A DNA stretch of 64,000 nucleotides from Neobacillus mesonae (GTDB lineage Bacteria > Bacillota > Bacilli > Bacillales > Cytobacillaceae): NCBI RefSeq assembly GCF_001636315.1, contig NZ_KV440949.1, positions 522,203 through 586,202 on the forward strand, read 5' to 3'. Of the stretch, positions 33,917-42,803 are shown one piece after another (position 1 is the first letter of the stretch; each line of letters starts with the position of its first letter). The position numbers were made by a program, and so were the translations under genes. The notes under the pieces are model-generated. The model saw only the letters and a program-made list of their open reading frames with translations. It was not told the origin of the DNA and ran no database searches.

Positions 33917-34615
33917 ATGAAAATAGAGGAAATTAAAAAGGTTCTTTCCGGTTTTACTCTTTTTCGAGACCTAAATGATTATGAGCTGACAAAAATTACA
34001 GATATTGCTATTGTTCGGGAATGGAAAAAACACAGTCATGTATTTCTTCAAGGGGACCCGCTTGAAAATGTTTATTTCATTTATCATGGGAAAATTAAAA
34101 TATATAAGAGTGACGTCAGCGGGAAAGAGCAAATTGTAAATATCATGAAAAAGGGCGATATGTTTCCTCACGTCGGCTTCTTTAGAAAAGGAGACTACCC
34201 TGCTTATGCTGAAGTATTGGATCCGTCAACTCTGATTGCGATTCCAATTTCAAAGTTTGAAAATGTGTTGATTGAAAATCCTGAGCTTTGTATTAAAGTG
34301 TTTAAGGTGTTAGGTGAAAAAATTGTTGATTTACAAAACCGCCTCGAAGAACAAATCCTCAATAATACGTATGAGCAAATTGTAAAACTGTTAATCCGTC
34401 TTGCAAAAAATCACGGCAGGAAACAGGACGATGGAACCATCCTGTTAAAATCGGAATTTACCAATAAAGATTTGGCCAATATGATTGGTACAACAAGAGA
34501 AACCATCAGCAGGACCTTAACGAAAATGAAGAAAGATGAATTGATCGAAGTGGATGATGAAGGAAATATGGTGTTAGACACCGAAATCTTAATGGAAGAG
34601 ATTCATCTTATTTAA
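33917..34615 (+). CDS. Crp/Fnr family transcription regulator 2
   Basis: A 232-residue paralogue of the regulator at 21711, with the same sensor barrel (FPHVGFFRKGD), shared ELCIK and FKVLGEKIVDLQ segments, and a helix-turn-helix with GTTRETISRTL. It also lacks an Fe-S Cys cluster. It is single, between yprA and the Hsp20 gene, outside the respiratory island. No TGTGA box was found in front of it; a -10-like TAGAAT lies at 33878. Both paralogues should read the same boxes. Confidence 0.92.
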   Translation: MKIEEIKKVLSGFTLFRDLNDYELTKITDIAIVREWKKHSHVFLQGDPLENVYFIYHGKIKIYKSDVSGKEQIVNIMKKGDMFPHVGFFRKGDYPAYAEVLDPSTLIAIPISKFENVLIENPELCIKVFKVLGEKIVDLQNRLEEQILNNTYEQIVKLLIRLAKNHGRKQDDGTILLKSEFTNKDLANMIGTTRETISRTLTKMKKDELIEVDDEGNMVLDTEILMEEIHLI

Positions 34616-34616
34616 T

Positions 34617-34650
34617 CCCGCGGCAAAACGGCTGCGGTTTTTTCTTTTTT
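34617..34650 (+). terminator. Terminator after regulator 2
   Basis: CCGC(GGC) pairs with (GGC)TGCGG around AAAAC and is followed by a T-rich tract. Confidence 0.7.
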
Positions 34651-34753
34651 ATCTCACAATATTCCCTTTATACATTAAGCACCGCAAATTTCAGCACATA
34701 GCCAATTTGTCACGCATATGATATCGTGTGAAAATTGTGAAAGAGAGGGGATT

Positions 34754-35233
34754 ATGGTGTCATCTAATCTTCCAAGCGATAAGAATAACCCTAAAAAGCC
34801 GCTTGATCCATTCAATGACATAAGAAAAGCCATGAATGAGTTTTTTAATGAAAAACCGATTAGAGGATTTTTACAGTCGATTGATGATTTCTTCAAAACT
34901 CCTTTTCCATTCGAAGGAGGCTTATATGTGGACACGGTAGAAACTGAAAATGAATATATAGTTTCCGCCGAGCTTCCTGGAGTGAAACGTGAGCAAATCC
35001 ACTTGAATATCACCGGAAATTACTTAACCATTTCTGTAGAAAACAACGAGCTTGAAACAGCAGAGGACAGCCAGAATCATATTTATCACAGGAAGTTTGT
35101 CCGTCAACAGTCGTCAAGGACCGTATCACTTCCACAAGCCATTAACGAGAAAATGATTAAAGCATCTTACCGCGATGGATTATTACAAATTCGCATCCCG
35201 CGGCAAAAAGGTAAGATCATTGAAATTGAATAA
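34754..35233 (+). CDS. Hsp20/alpha-crystallin family protein
   Basis: A 159-residue small heat-shock protein. The alpha-crystallin domain runs from about residue 55 (GGLYVDTVETENEYIVSAELPG-type strands) to the end, with GNYLTISVEN and the closing GLLQIRIPRQ. ATG at 34754 follows GAGAGGGG; the longer frame from 34718 lacks a site. Some B. subtilis relatives (CotM, CotP) are spore coat proteins, so either a chaperone or coat role is possible. Ends at a strong terminator. Confidence 0.88.
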   Translation: MVSSNLPSDKNNPKKPLDPFNDIRKAMNEFFNEKPIRGFLQSIDDFFKTPFPFEGGLYVDTVETENEYIVSAELPGVKREQIHLNITGNYLTISVENNELETAEDSQNHIYHRKFVRQQSSRTVSLPQAINEKMIKASYRDGLLQIRIPRQKGKIIEIE

Positions 35234-35243
35234 ACGATGAAAG

Positions 35244-35276
35244 CAAAAAAAAGACGGCTTCAAGCCGTTTTTTTTA
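35244..35276. terminator. Bidirectional terminator between Hsp20 and yppG-like gene
   Basis: AAAAACGGCTTGAAGCCGTCTTTTTTT-like stem: GACGGCTT pairs with AAGCCGTT, with A and T runs on both sides. Confidence 0.85.
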
Positions 35277-35822
35277 TACTTTAAAGATACTTCCAACCCC
35301 CTTAACAAGCGATGAAACCTGCGTCACTGCGTTCATCATTTGACCCGCGGTATTCATCATTTTATTAAAATCCACAGATCCATCCTGAGATTTAAAAGAA
35401 TTCATCAGTGACTGCATCCCGCTTGGCTGTTTTGGGATAAAGCTTTGTTTTGGATAGGGATTCATCATAGGATAATTATTCATTTGCATATACGGTTTAG
35501 GGATCATTTCTTCTTTTGGCTGCAACGGGTTTTGAAATAAAAATTGCGAGTCCTTTTGTGAAAAATATTGATTCGGCATATTTTGGTCCATGAGTCCCGA
35601 CTGATAGTTTTGCGCTGAAAATGGCTGGTATCCTTGCGGAAAATATGGGATTTGCTGCTGGTATGGATTCCACTCCTGATTATGCAGCGGGGCCTGTGGT
35701 GAAAACGGACCATTCCGGTTAAAGGGCTGCAGATGCTGCTGCCCAAAGGCAGGGCCATTGTACATCATTTGCCCTTGATACCCATTATTCATATTTTGAA
35801 AAGCTCTCCTTTTAGCAAACAT
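35274..35822 (-). CDS. yppG: YppG-like spore protein, Gln/Asn/Pro-rich
   Basis: A 182-residue low-complexity protein rich in Q, N, P, F and M (for example QNMNNGYQGQMMYNG and PYPKQSFIPKQPSG), with a short hydrophobic-patterned C terminus (AVTQVSSLVKGVGSIFKV). ATG at 35822 follows GGAGGA. Position next to yppF matches B. subtilis yppG, a spore-coat-associated protein. Identity rests on position and composition. Confidence 0.75.
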   Translation of the reverse strand: MFAKRRAFQNMNNGYQGQMMYNGPAFGQQHLQPFNRNGPFSPQAPLHNQEWNPYQQQIPYFPQGYQPFSAQNYQSGLMDQNMPNQYFSQKDSQFLFQNPLQPKEEMIPKPYMQMNNYPMMNPYPKQSFIPKQPSGMQSLMNSFKSQDGSVDFNKMMNTAGQMMNAVTQVSSLVKGVGSIFKV

Positions 35823-36010
35823 GGGCAAACATCTCCTCCGCATTTATCACTATTACACTTTATGAAGGACAAAAATGATTGGTGAATTCAACAAATGAAA
35901 TTCTCCATGTCAAAATTAGTGTTATTTTGTCTAAAGTTTAAATTTTTTAAAAACTAAGAAAGCGCTTAATTTCGTGATACGATAGAAAAAATGATGAAGG
36001 AGGATTTACG

Positions 36011-36217
36011 ATGAACATTCACGAATTAAAAGAAAAATTCAGTCAAATTCGCAGCTTCAGCACAGATGATGTCAACGCATTAATGGATTTTGCCAAGAAG
36101 ACCTATATTCATAATGAGATCAGCATTAAGGAATATCGTAAACTAGTTCGTGAACTTGAAGGTAAAGGGGCGGCATTGCCTGAAGAGCCCATTGAAAACT
36201 CCCTCATCGAAAATTGA
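36011..36217 (+). CDS. yppF: YppF family protein
   Basis: A 68-residue helical protein with no known function (FSTDDVNALMDFAKKTYI, then IKEYRKLVRELE). It sits between yppG and yppE in the opposite direction to both, as in B. subtilis. Strong ribosome site AAGGAGG. Followed by a terminator. Confidence 0.85.
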   Translation: MNIHELKEKFSQIRSFSTDDVNALMDFAKKTYIHNEISIKEYRKLVRELEGKGAALPEEPIENSLIEN

Positions 36218-36220
36218 ATA

Positions 36221-36252
36221 AAAAAAAAAGATGCTGCTAGGCATCTTTTTTA
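36221..36252. terminator. Bidirectional terminator between yppF and yppE
   Basis: AAAAAGATGC pairs with GCATCTTTTT around TGCTAG. Confidence 0.85.
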
Positions 36253-36606
36253 TGTTTTTATTACTTTTAATACTTCCCTAAGAAAATATTCAACTGTCCG
36301 CTGTGAATTTAAAAACCTTGATTTGCTCGTTTCCGGAAAAAAACACTGAATCGCTAACTTCTCAATATGGTCAGCAGTAGTTTCTACCTGCTTTTCGTGA
36401 ATATGTTTAAAGGTCAAATCAGCCAGCCATTTCTTCATCAGAGATTTCCATTCATTATTTACAGCCATTACTTCATCAACAAATGGTTTTATCATTTGTT
36501 GAAAATCCTGCTTCTCTCCAGTTTCCCGCGCAAGCTGAAAATAGTTTAAAAACGAGGTATTATATGTTAGCAATCTTTCGGTTAGTTCATAGATGGTACT
36601 TTCCAT
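36250..36606 (-). CDS. yppE: YppE family protein (DUF1798)
   Basis: A 118-residue all-helical soluble protein (ELTERLLTYNTSFLNYFQLA, then VDEVMAVNNEWKSL). The structure of the B. subtilis homologue is a four-helix bundle of unknown role. AGGAG precedes ATG 36606. It follows the yppD-position gene and may be read from the same message. Confidence 0.85.
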   Translation of the reverse strand: MESTIYELTERLLTYNTSFLNYFQLARETGEKQDFQQMIKPFVDEVMAVNNEWKSLMKKWLADLTFKHIHEKQVETTADHIEKLAIQCFFPETSKSRFLNSQRTVEYFLREVLKVIKT

Positions 36607-36654
36607 TTTTCTTATCTCCTAGCAATGCTATATATCAATAATAACAGCATACTA

Positions 36655-36930
36655 TTACTTAAATGCCAAATTCAAGTTTTGAACTTTAGGGGATTGGTTA
36701 TAAACAATCTCTTGCTCTTCTTGGGAGTGAAGATCTAATTGTGCAACTTTATTTTCCATGATGGAGAGTTTATTTGCTGTATGAAATATTTTTTCCCGTT
36801 CGGTCATGTTTAATTTGTTTCGGTGGTCGGAGAAAGAATCCTCTAGAACCGACTCTAACTCTTCTAATTGGCCATGAATTTCCTCCAGCATGGATAGAAT
36901 CTTACCCTTTTCAGTCGATGAATCAGTCAT
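36655..36930 (-). CDS. Hypothetical coiled-coil protein at the yppD position
   Basis: A 91-residue acidic, helical protein (MLEEIHGQLEELESVLEDSF, then KLSIMENKVAQLDLHS) likely to form a coiled coil. It has a strong AGGAGG site. B. subtilis yppD lies at this place, but I base the link on position only. Function is unknown. Confidence 0.65.
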   Translation of the reverse strand: MTDSSTEKGKILSMLEEIHGQLEELESVLEDSFSDHRNKLNMTEREKIFHTANKLSIMENKVAQLDLHSQEEQEIVYNQSPKVQNLNLAFK

Positions 36931-37078
36931 ATATTAGTCCTCCTCATGGTATTCTTATTTACTATATTCTCTCTTCCCTTTCTCCTTCCTTCCCGCTTGA
37001 CAAAACTAGAAGCTATTCGTCAAAGAAAGTGCTAATCCTGCATTTACTCTTGTTCATTTCGACATCCTCCTGCTAATA

Positions 37079-37108
37079 GCATGAAATAAAAGAAAACAGT
37101 ACATGCTA
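37079..37108 (+). promoter_or_regulatory. Sigma-G-like promoter of sspM
   Basis: GCATG (37079-37083), 18 bases, then CATGCTA (37102-37108) fits the sigma-G pattern GHATR-N18-CATNNTA. Forespore expression is expected for this gene. Confidence 0.7.
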
Positions 37109-37127
37109 AAAATCGGAGGTGTTAGAG

Positions 37128-37238
37128 ATGTCCAAAAAAAATAAACAAAATAAAAAACAGCAGATGCAAACAGAGCCTGAGAATAGACCGGGCTACGGAG
37201 ATAAAAAGCTTGAAGGGCCCGACAGACCTTCAACCTGA
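37128..37238 (+). CDS. sspM: Small acid-soluble spore protein M
   Basis: A 36-residue basic peptide starting MSKKNKQNKKQQ and ending DKKLEGPDRPST; the B. subtilis SspM ending KKLGGPNRPST is nearly the same. GGAGG precedes ATG 37128. It lies between yppD and yppC as in B. subtilis, with its own sigma-G-like promoter and terminator. A long opposite-strand frame over it (37054-37242) is a shadow. Confidence 0.85.
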   Translation: MSKKNKQNKKQQMQTEPENRPGYGDKKLEGPDRPST

Positions 37239-37250
37239 CCAAATGGTCTA

Positions 37251-37279
37251 AAGCAAGGGTACTTCCCCTTGCTTTTTTA
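37251..37279. terminator. Terminator between sspM and yppC
   Basis: AAGCAAGGG pairs with CCCTTGCTT, followed by a T run on the plus strand. Confidence 0.85.
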
Positions 37280-38254
37280 TTGCCTTTTATGAAAGTCTAA
37301 TATTTGTTGCAGGGATAGCATCATGTCCAGCTGGTATGATTTCTCAAAATACCAATCAGTCAGATGAATTGGCCGCTTATGCCATACCGGTCCATGAAGC
37401 CATAAAGGAGAGATATACCGCTTATGGCTCCAATCCTCAAAGGTATGGCGGGTATGTTCAATGAGCGGAAATGTTGTTCTGAGAATCGGTGTATTTCGAC
37501 CTGTCTTTTTTTTAAAATATTGTTCATAATCATGTCTTGAACCTGTATGTGGCGTCTTAATGGCAAATTCTAAAAAATGAGGAAACAGCCTAGGATGTGA
37601 TAAAATATCCGCAAGTCTTTTTCCTAAATCAATCCGGGTGGACAGCTTGCGAAAACCATTGGCGCAAGCACCATAAACCTCCCCGCCGCATGTTGGAAAT
37701 AAAACACAGCTGAAATGCAGCCAATCCTGAAAATTAAACAACATTGTTCTAAATACGCGCTTCTTAAAGGAAGGATGTTCAATCACAGGCGTATGAATGA
37801 CATTTTGCTCATTAATAATTAATGAGGTTGTTAACCGATTTCTATCCTTTTCCTTCCAATATCGTACCCATTCCGCTTGAATAAATGAAGAAACATGAAA
37901 ATAGGGCAATAAATGAAACAAAGGCTTATTTAATTTCGTCGAATATTGGTAGAGCAAAAGCTGTGGAAAAACATCATGAAAAATGAGCCAATTTGCCCGT
38001 TCATATGTTAAAAAAAGCTGTTTCCTTGTTTGCGGCGGTATCAGCTGGGAGAAAACCTGCCCCTCTAGATCACACATATTCCAGCCCCCATTTCGGGAAA
38101 CCATATGGGCAAGAAATGACCAAATAATATCCGGATTTCGTTTAAAATAAGATAAATAAGCATCTGTCCTAGATATGTTGTCCAGATTTTTCTTAGCCGT
38201 TTCAGCTTGAATTTGACGAACGAGGTGTTGTTCCTGTATTGTAAGATAATTCAT
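37277..38254 (-). CDS. yppC: DUF2515 protein YppC
   Basis: A 325-residue protein conserved in spore formers near recU-ponA. It has the MVSRNGGWNMCDLEG region and a C-terminal DWYFEKSYQLDMMLSLQQI. There is no signal peptide or clear catalytic motif. It is divergent from recU across about 200 bases. The function is unknown; identity comes from family resemblance and position. Confidence 0.85.
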   Translation of the reverse strand: MNYLTIQEQHLVRQIQAETAKKNLDNISRTDAYLSYFKRNPDIIWSFLAHMVSRNGGWNMCDLEGQVFSQLIPPQTRKQLFLTYERANWLIFHDVFPQLLLYQYSTKLNKPLFHLLPYFHVSSFIQAEWVRYWKEKDRNRLTTSLIINEQNVIHTPVIEHPSFKKRVFRTMLFNFQDWLHFSCVLFPTCGGEVYGACANGFRKLSTRIDLGKRLADILSHPRLFPHFLEFAIKTPHTGSRHDYEQYFKKKTGRNTPILRTTFPLIEHTRHTFEDWSHKRYISPLWLHGPVWHKRPIHLTDWYFEKSYQLDMMLSLQQILDFHKRQ

Positions 38255-38455
38255 AGATGGTTTTCTTCCCTTTATGATATTTTTAATAGATTATTAGTTT
38301 CCCGGCTTCTTTTAGTGGATGTACGTAAAAAGATTCATGCCAATTCGTTTTATTAACGTTACAATTACTATTAGATTCTGTCAGGCATGCTATTTTATAC
38401 ATCAAGTTATGCTAACAGTTACTATTATAAGGTGTGGCTTAAAGAGGTGTAAGAC

Positions 38456-39067
38456 ATGGATATTAAGTATCCAAATGGCAAAAAGTTTGAGCGGAAAGAA
38501 CTTCCGAAACAAGCACCGGTAAATAAACCAAAAATCGAAACATATGGAAACCGTGGAATGACGTTAGAAGAATATTTAAATGATACAAATCAATTTTACC
38601 GGGAGCGAAAAATAGCCGTCATTCACAAAAAACCAACCCCTGTACAAATCGTCCAGGTGGATTATCCGAAACGAAGTGCGGCTGTTATTAAAGAGGCCTA
38701 TTTTAAACTTGCGTCTACAACGGATTATAATGGGGTATACAATGGGAAATATATTGATTTTGAAGCCAAGGAAACAAAAAGTCCTACTTCGTTTCCGCTG
38801 AAGAATTTCCACCAGCATCAAATTTCCCATATGAAAGAAGTGATGGCTCAAGGAGGGATCTGCTTTGTGATTCTCATGTTTACGAAATATGACGAAGTAT
38901 TTTTCCTTGAAGCAAAGCATTTGTTAGCATTTTGGGAAAGAATGATGAATGGAGGCAGAAAGTCAATTACAAAACAGGAAATTGAGCAAAATGGCCACCT
39001 CATTTCGCTTGGATTTCAACCTAGAATAGACTATATTAAAATATTAGATGCACTAAACCTTTGCTAA
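38456..39067 (+). CDS. recU: Holliday junction resolvase RecU
   Basis: A 203-residue endonuclease that resolves recombination junctions. The catalytic core is visible as [15 protein letters not shown], with the metal-binding Asp, Glu and Lys, and an N-terminal arm of about 60 residues precedes it. GAGGTG lies upstream of ATG 38456. ponA follows 38 bases later, the conserved recU-ponA operon of Firmicutes. Confidence 0.97.
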   Translation: MDIKYPNGKKFERKELPKQAPVNKPKIETYGNRGMTLEEYLNDTNQFYRERKIAVIHKKPTPVQIVQVDYPKRSAAVIKEAYFKLASTTDYNGVYNGKYIDFEAKETKSPTSFPLKNFHQHQISHMKEVMAQGGICFVILMFTKYDEVFFLEAKHLLAFWERMMNGGRKSITKQEIEQNGHLISLGFQPRIDYIKILDALNLC

Positions 39068-39104
39068 AACCTATTCCAAAGGTTAGAAAGGAAGGAAAAG
39101 CAGA

Positions 39105-41756
39105 ATGGCTGATCAATACCAATCAAGAGAGGAGCGCCGGAAGAAACTCCAGGAAAAAGGAAAGCAAAAACCAAGAAAAAAACAGAAGGGGCTATTCAAG
39201 AAAATCTTTCTGTCCCTTGTCATCTTGGGAATTGTTTGCATTATTGCTGGAGTTGGCACTTTCGCGTATTTAGTAAAGGATACACCTCCGCTTGATCCAA
39301 AATTATTAAAAGACCCAATTCCATCGAAGATATTAGATAAAAATGAGCAGCTTGTGACTGAAGTAGGAGCTGTTAACAGAGAATACGCGAGTTATAAAGA
39401 CATACCTAAAGTAGTGGAAAACGCCATTTTGGCTACTGAAGACTACCGGTTTTATAAACACCACGGCATCGACCCCATCCGGCTTGGCGGTGCGATTTTG
39501 GCCAATTTCCAGCGTGGTTTTGGTGCAGAAGGCGGAAGTACGATAACCCAGCAGGTAGTCAAAAATTCATTTTTAACTCATGAAAAAACGTTAAAGCGTA
39601 AAGTACAGGAAGCATGGCTTTCTTATCAGCTTGAACAAAAATATACGAAACACCAAATTTTTGAAATGTATGCAAATAAAGTGTTCGTGTCTGAAAACAG
39701 TCATGGAATTGCTACTGCAGCTAAAATTTATTATGGAAAATCATTAAAGGAATTAACATTAGCGGAAGCAGCGCAAATTGCCGGCATGCCGCAAAGCCCA
39801 AATAATTATAATCCGTTTACACATCCAGACTTAGCTGAAAAAAGACGGAACATTGTTTTAAGCCTGATGTATCAGCATGGATTTATTACAAAAGAACAAA
39901 TGGAAGATGCCAAAAAGGTTCATGTAAAGGATACCGTATTAAAACCTAAAGAACGTAAAGTCAACACGAAACCGTATGATTCGTTCGTCGATGCCGTCAT
40001 TGATGAGGTGAAAGAAAATACCGATTTTGATATTTTCACAGACGGTTTAACCATCTATACATCATTAGATAAGAATGCACAAGAACATGTCGATAAAATT
40101 CTCAATTCCAAGGAAATACCTTATCCTGACGATGAATTCCAAGCAGGTATTGCCCTGCTCGATACAAAGACTGGAGAAATTCGGGCAATTGGCGGCGGAA
40201 GGAACCAAAATGTGCAACGCGGCTTTAATTATGCGATTGATACGCAGCGCCAGCCAGGTTCAACGATTAAACCTGTGCTCGATTATGCTCCTGCAATGGA
40301 ATATTTGAACTGGGGTACGTATCAAATGATTGAAGATAAACCCATAAAATATTCTACCGGACAAAAATTCGGCAACTGGGACCAATCGTATAAAGGTGCT
40401 ATGACAATTAGGACTGCACTGCAATTATCACGGAACAGTCCCGCGGTACAAACCCTGCAGGAGGTTGGCCTCGAAAGAGCAAAGGACTTTGCTGTGGGTA
40501 TTGGTATCCCGTTAAAAGAGATTTTTGAATCCTATGCTATAGGCGGATTCGGCGGCAAAACAGTCGGTGTTTCTCCTCTTGAGATGGCTGGCGCTTACAG
40601 TGCGTTTGGAAATAATGGCATTTATAATAAGCCGCATGCCATAAATAAGATTAAACTTCGTGATGGCACTGTTATTAGTTTGGCACCGGAACCAAAGGTG
40701 GCAATGAAGGATTCAACTGCTTTTATGATTACAGATATGCTGAAAAGCGTATTAGAATACCCTGGAACGGGTGTGAGAGCGAAGGTACCCGGCCTGCCGA
40801 TTGCTGGTAAAACCGGAACAACCAACTATACGGATGAAGAAATAAGAAAATGGGGTATCCCGAACAGCAAAGCCGTTCCTGATGCGTGGTTCACCGGGTA
40901 TACAACCAACTACACCGCATCTATTTGGACAGGATATAAAGACCGTAGCACACCAATTACCGCAGTTGGTGATAACCAAAGAATTGCCCAGTTCATATTT
41001 AAGGACTTAATGGCATATGTCTCAAGTGATATTGATACACCAGACTTTGAAATGCCTAACAGCGTGCAAAAGGTCCGAATTGAAAGAGGTTCTATGCCTC
41101 CGGTGCTGGCGAGCGAATATACACCAAGCAGCCAAGTCTCCATTGAGTACGCGGTTAAGGGGCATGCACCTACCACCGTATCACAGCGGTATTACAAATT
41201 GAATGCTCCATCGAACTTTGCCGCTAAATATGATGAGGCAAGCGGAAGCATTGTGTTATCTTGGAAGTACAAAAATACAAATGAAGCTGTTACTTTTGAT
41301 GTATCAGATGGTACCAAACATTATTCCGTTCAGGATACTACATTAACATTACCTGCGGAACCTGGAGCAAAATACAACTTTACCGTTGTCGCCATAAGTG
41401 GAAGTAAGAAGAGTGACCCAGTTTCTGCTTCTATTGAAATCCCTAAACCGGAAACGCCAACAGTGCCGGGAAATGAGAATGATAATGGACAAGATAACGG
41501 GAACACCGGCAATAAAAATAATGATGGCAACGGCAACAATAATGGAAATAACAATGGCCAGAATAATGGCAATAGCGACAATAACGGCAATGGCAACAAT
41601 AATGGGAACAACAATGGTCAAGGCACCGGCCAAGGAAATGGTGCTGGAAACGACGACGGCAGCGGTCAAGGAAGCGGAGATGGCAATGATCAAGGCGGTC
41701 AAAGCACACCCTCCACCCCTTCCGGTGACCAAGAAACCAACGGCAATGGAACATAA
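39105..41756 (+). CDS. ponA: Penicillin-binding protein 1A/1B
   Basis: An 883-residue class A PBP: cytoplasmic basic tail, one membrane segment (about residues 30-55), glycosyltransferase domain (EDYRFYKHHGIDP, GGSTITQQ) and transpeptidase domain with STIK in QPGSTIKP, SRN and GKTGTT. A fibronectin-like domain near 690-775 is followed by a tail of about 100 residues of Asn, Gly, Asp and Gln. The tail is encoded by imperfect tandem DNA repeats and is longer than enzyme function needs. GpsB, its localisation partner, is also in the window. Confidence 0.97.
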   Translation: MADQYQSREERRKKLQEKGKQKPRKKQKGLFKKIFLSLVILGIVCIIAGVGTFAYLVKDTPPLDPKLLKDPIPSKILDKNEQLVTEVGAVNREYASYKDIPKVVENAILATEDYRFYKHHGIDPIRLGGAILANFQRGFGAEGGSTITQQVVKNSFLTHEKTLKRKVQEAWLSYQLEQKYTKHQIFEMYANKVFVSENSHGIATAAKIYYGKSLKELTLAEAAQIAGMPQSPNNYNPFTHPDLAEKRRNIVLSLMYQHGFITKEQMEDAKKVHVKDTVLKPKERKVNTKPYDSFVDAVIDEVKENTDFDIFTDGLTIYTSLDKNAQEHVDKILNSKEIPYPDDEFQAGIALLDTKTGEIRAIGGGRNQNVQRGFNYAIDTQRQPGSTIKPVLDYAPAMEYLNWGTYQMIEDKPIKYSTGQKFGNWDQSYKGAMTIRTALQLSRNSPAVQTLQEVGLERAKDFAVGIGIPLKEIFESYAIGGFGGKTVGVSPLEMAGAYSAFGNNGIYNKPHAINKIKLRDGTVISLAPEPKVAMKDSTAFMITDMLKSVLEYPGTGVRAKVPGLPIAGKTGTTNYTDEEIRKWGIPNSKAVPDAWFTGYTTNYTASIWTGYKDRSTPITAVGDNQRIAQFIFKDLMAYVSSDIDTPDFEMPNSVQKVRIERGSMPPVLASEYTPSSQVSIEYAVKGHAPTTVSQRYYKLNAPSNFAAKYDEASGSIVLSWKYKNTNEAVTFDVSDGTKHYSVQDTTLTLPAEPGAKYNFTVVAISGSKKSDPVSASIEIPKPETPTVPGNENDNGQDNGNTGNKNNDGNGNNNGNNNGQNNGNSDNNGNGNNNGNNNGQGTGQGNGAGNDDGSGQGSGDGNDQGGQSTPSTPSGDQETNGNGT
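41500..41650 (+). repeat. Tandem Asn/Gly-codon repeats in the ponA tail
   Basis: Two near-identical blocks (GGCAACAATAATGG followed by AACAATGG and variants), about 66 bases apart, within an AAY/GGN-rich stretch. Such tracts change length by slippage. Confidence 0.7.
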
Positions 41757-41761
41757 GCAAA

Positions 41762-41797
41762 AAAATCGTCTAGCTTTTTCGGCTGGACGATTTTTTT
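41762..41797. terminator. Bidirectional terminator between ponA and ypoC
   Basis: TCGTCTAGC pairs with GGCTGGACGA (with G-U pairs), flanked by A and T runs. It includes the ypoC stop codon at 41770. Confidence 0.8.
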
Positions 41798-42132
41798 ATC
41801 AACTCTTTCTTGACATATAGCTTTTGCAGTTCAATCATTAACTCTGACAACTGACGATAGGAATGGTATAAATGGGGTCTGGATATAATAAATTCAAGCC
41901 TTTCTTTAAGATTGACCGGCTTTACATCCAGTTCATCGTATGATATTACCTTCCCTATGGAAACATCTAGATCATTTGCTATGTTTAAAAATTGATTGAA
42001 TAAAGCAATCCCCTTTTCCATAAGGAGTTTGGCATTTTTTTGCTCGCGTTTCCGAAATACATCTTCCAGCTGTGCCTTCATACCGTTCCATTCCTTCAGA
42101 AGGTCGGAAGCGGTCATCGATTGATCATTCAT
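41770..42132 (-). CDS. ypoC: YpoC family protein
   Basis: A 120-residue helical protein without recognised motifs (LLKEWNGMKAQLEDVFRKRE). It overlaps nth by eight bases and is the last gene of the dnaD-nth-ypoC operon, as in B. subtilis. Function unknown. Confidence 0.8.
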   Translation of the reverse strand: MNDQSMTASDLLKEWNGMKAQLEDVFRKREQKNAKLLMEKGIALFNQFLNIANDLDVSIGKVISYDELDVKPVNLKERLEFIISRPHLYHSYRQLSELMIELQKLYVKKELIKKSSSRKS

Positions 42133-42787
42133 TGACAGCAGCCTTTCCTTTCATACGTTTTTTCCCTTCACGGCACAAATCTAATAATGGACAGCTTGGA
42201 CATTGAGGATTTTGAGCTTTACAATGATATCTTCCGAAAAAGATTAAGCGATGATGGGAAACAGACCATTCGTTCTTAGGAATTTTTTTCATTAATGTCT
42301 TCTCTACCTCAAGAACTGAATCCTTCCAGCGGCAAATCCCAAGGCGCTTACTTACCCGCTCTACATGTGTATCAACCGCTATAGCGGGAATGTTAAAGGC
42401 AACAGACACGACAACATTAGCCGTTTTTCTTCCGACTCCAGGGAGTTTCGTCAGCTCATCCCGGTCCATCGGCAGTTCACCGCCATACTCCTCTAACAGC
42501 ATACGGCAAAGGCTTTGGATATTTTTCGCCTTATTACGGTAAAGACCAATCGAACGAATGTCATTTTGCAATTCCTCTAACGAAACCTTTAAATAATCTT
42601 CCGGAGTTTTATATTTATTAAATAACTCTTTCGTTACTTTATTGACTAAAGCATCAGTACATTGTGCCGATAATGAAACGGCGATAACTAACTCAAAAGG
42701 GTTTGAATGATTTAACTCACAATGTGCATCAGGAAACATTTCGCCGATTTGATCGAGACAAAATCGTATTTGAGTATTATTCAGCAA
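42125..42787 (-). CDS. nth: Endonuclease III
   Basis: A 220-residue DNA glycosylase/AP lyase for oxidised pyrimidines. The helix-hairpin-helix LPGVGRKTANVV holds the catalytic Lys, AVDTHVERVSKRLG the catalytic Asp, and CKAQNPQCPSCPLLDLC the 4Fe-4S ligands. TTG at 42787 was chosen because GGGGTG lies six bases upstream and the opening MLNNTQIRFCLD lines up with what I recall of the B. subtilis start; a GTG nine bases earlier lies in the site. Confidence 0.95.
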   Translation of the reverse strand: MLNNTQIRFCLDQIGEMFPDAHCELNHSNPFELVIAVSLSAQCTDALVNKVTKELFNKYKTPEDYLKVSLEELQNDIRSIGLYRNKAKNIQSLCRMLLEEYGGELPMDRDELTKLPGVGRKTANVVVSVAFNIPAIAVDTHVERVSKRLGICRWKDSVLEVEKTLMKKIPKNEWSVSHHRLIFFGRYHCKAQNPQCPSCPLLDLCREGKKRMKGKAAVNE

Positions 42788-42803
42788 CCAGTTCACCCCA
42801 CAA

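Noticed and set aside
34710..34731. Palindrome-like CACG...CGTG before the Hsp20 gene as an operator
   Set aside because: Arms of only four to five bases with a long spacer; it does not match CIRCE, CtsR or Crp/Fnr sites.
37054..37242. 62-residue minus-strand frame over sspM
   Set aside because: Lies opposite sspM and its sigma-G-like promoter; sspM is clearly recognisable.
41330..41820. Several long frames on both strands across the ponA tail
   Set aside because: They are caused by the repetitive Asn/Gly codons of ponA; none has a start signal.
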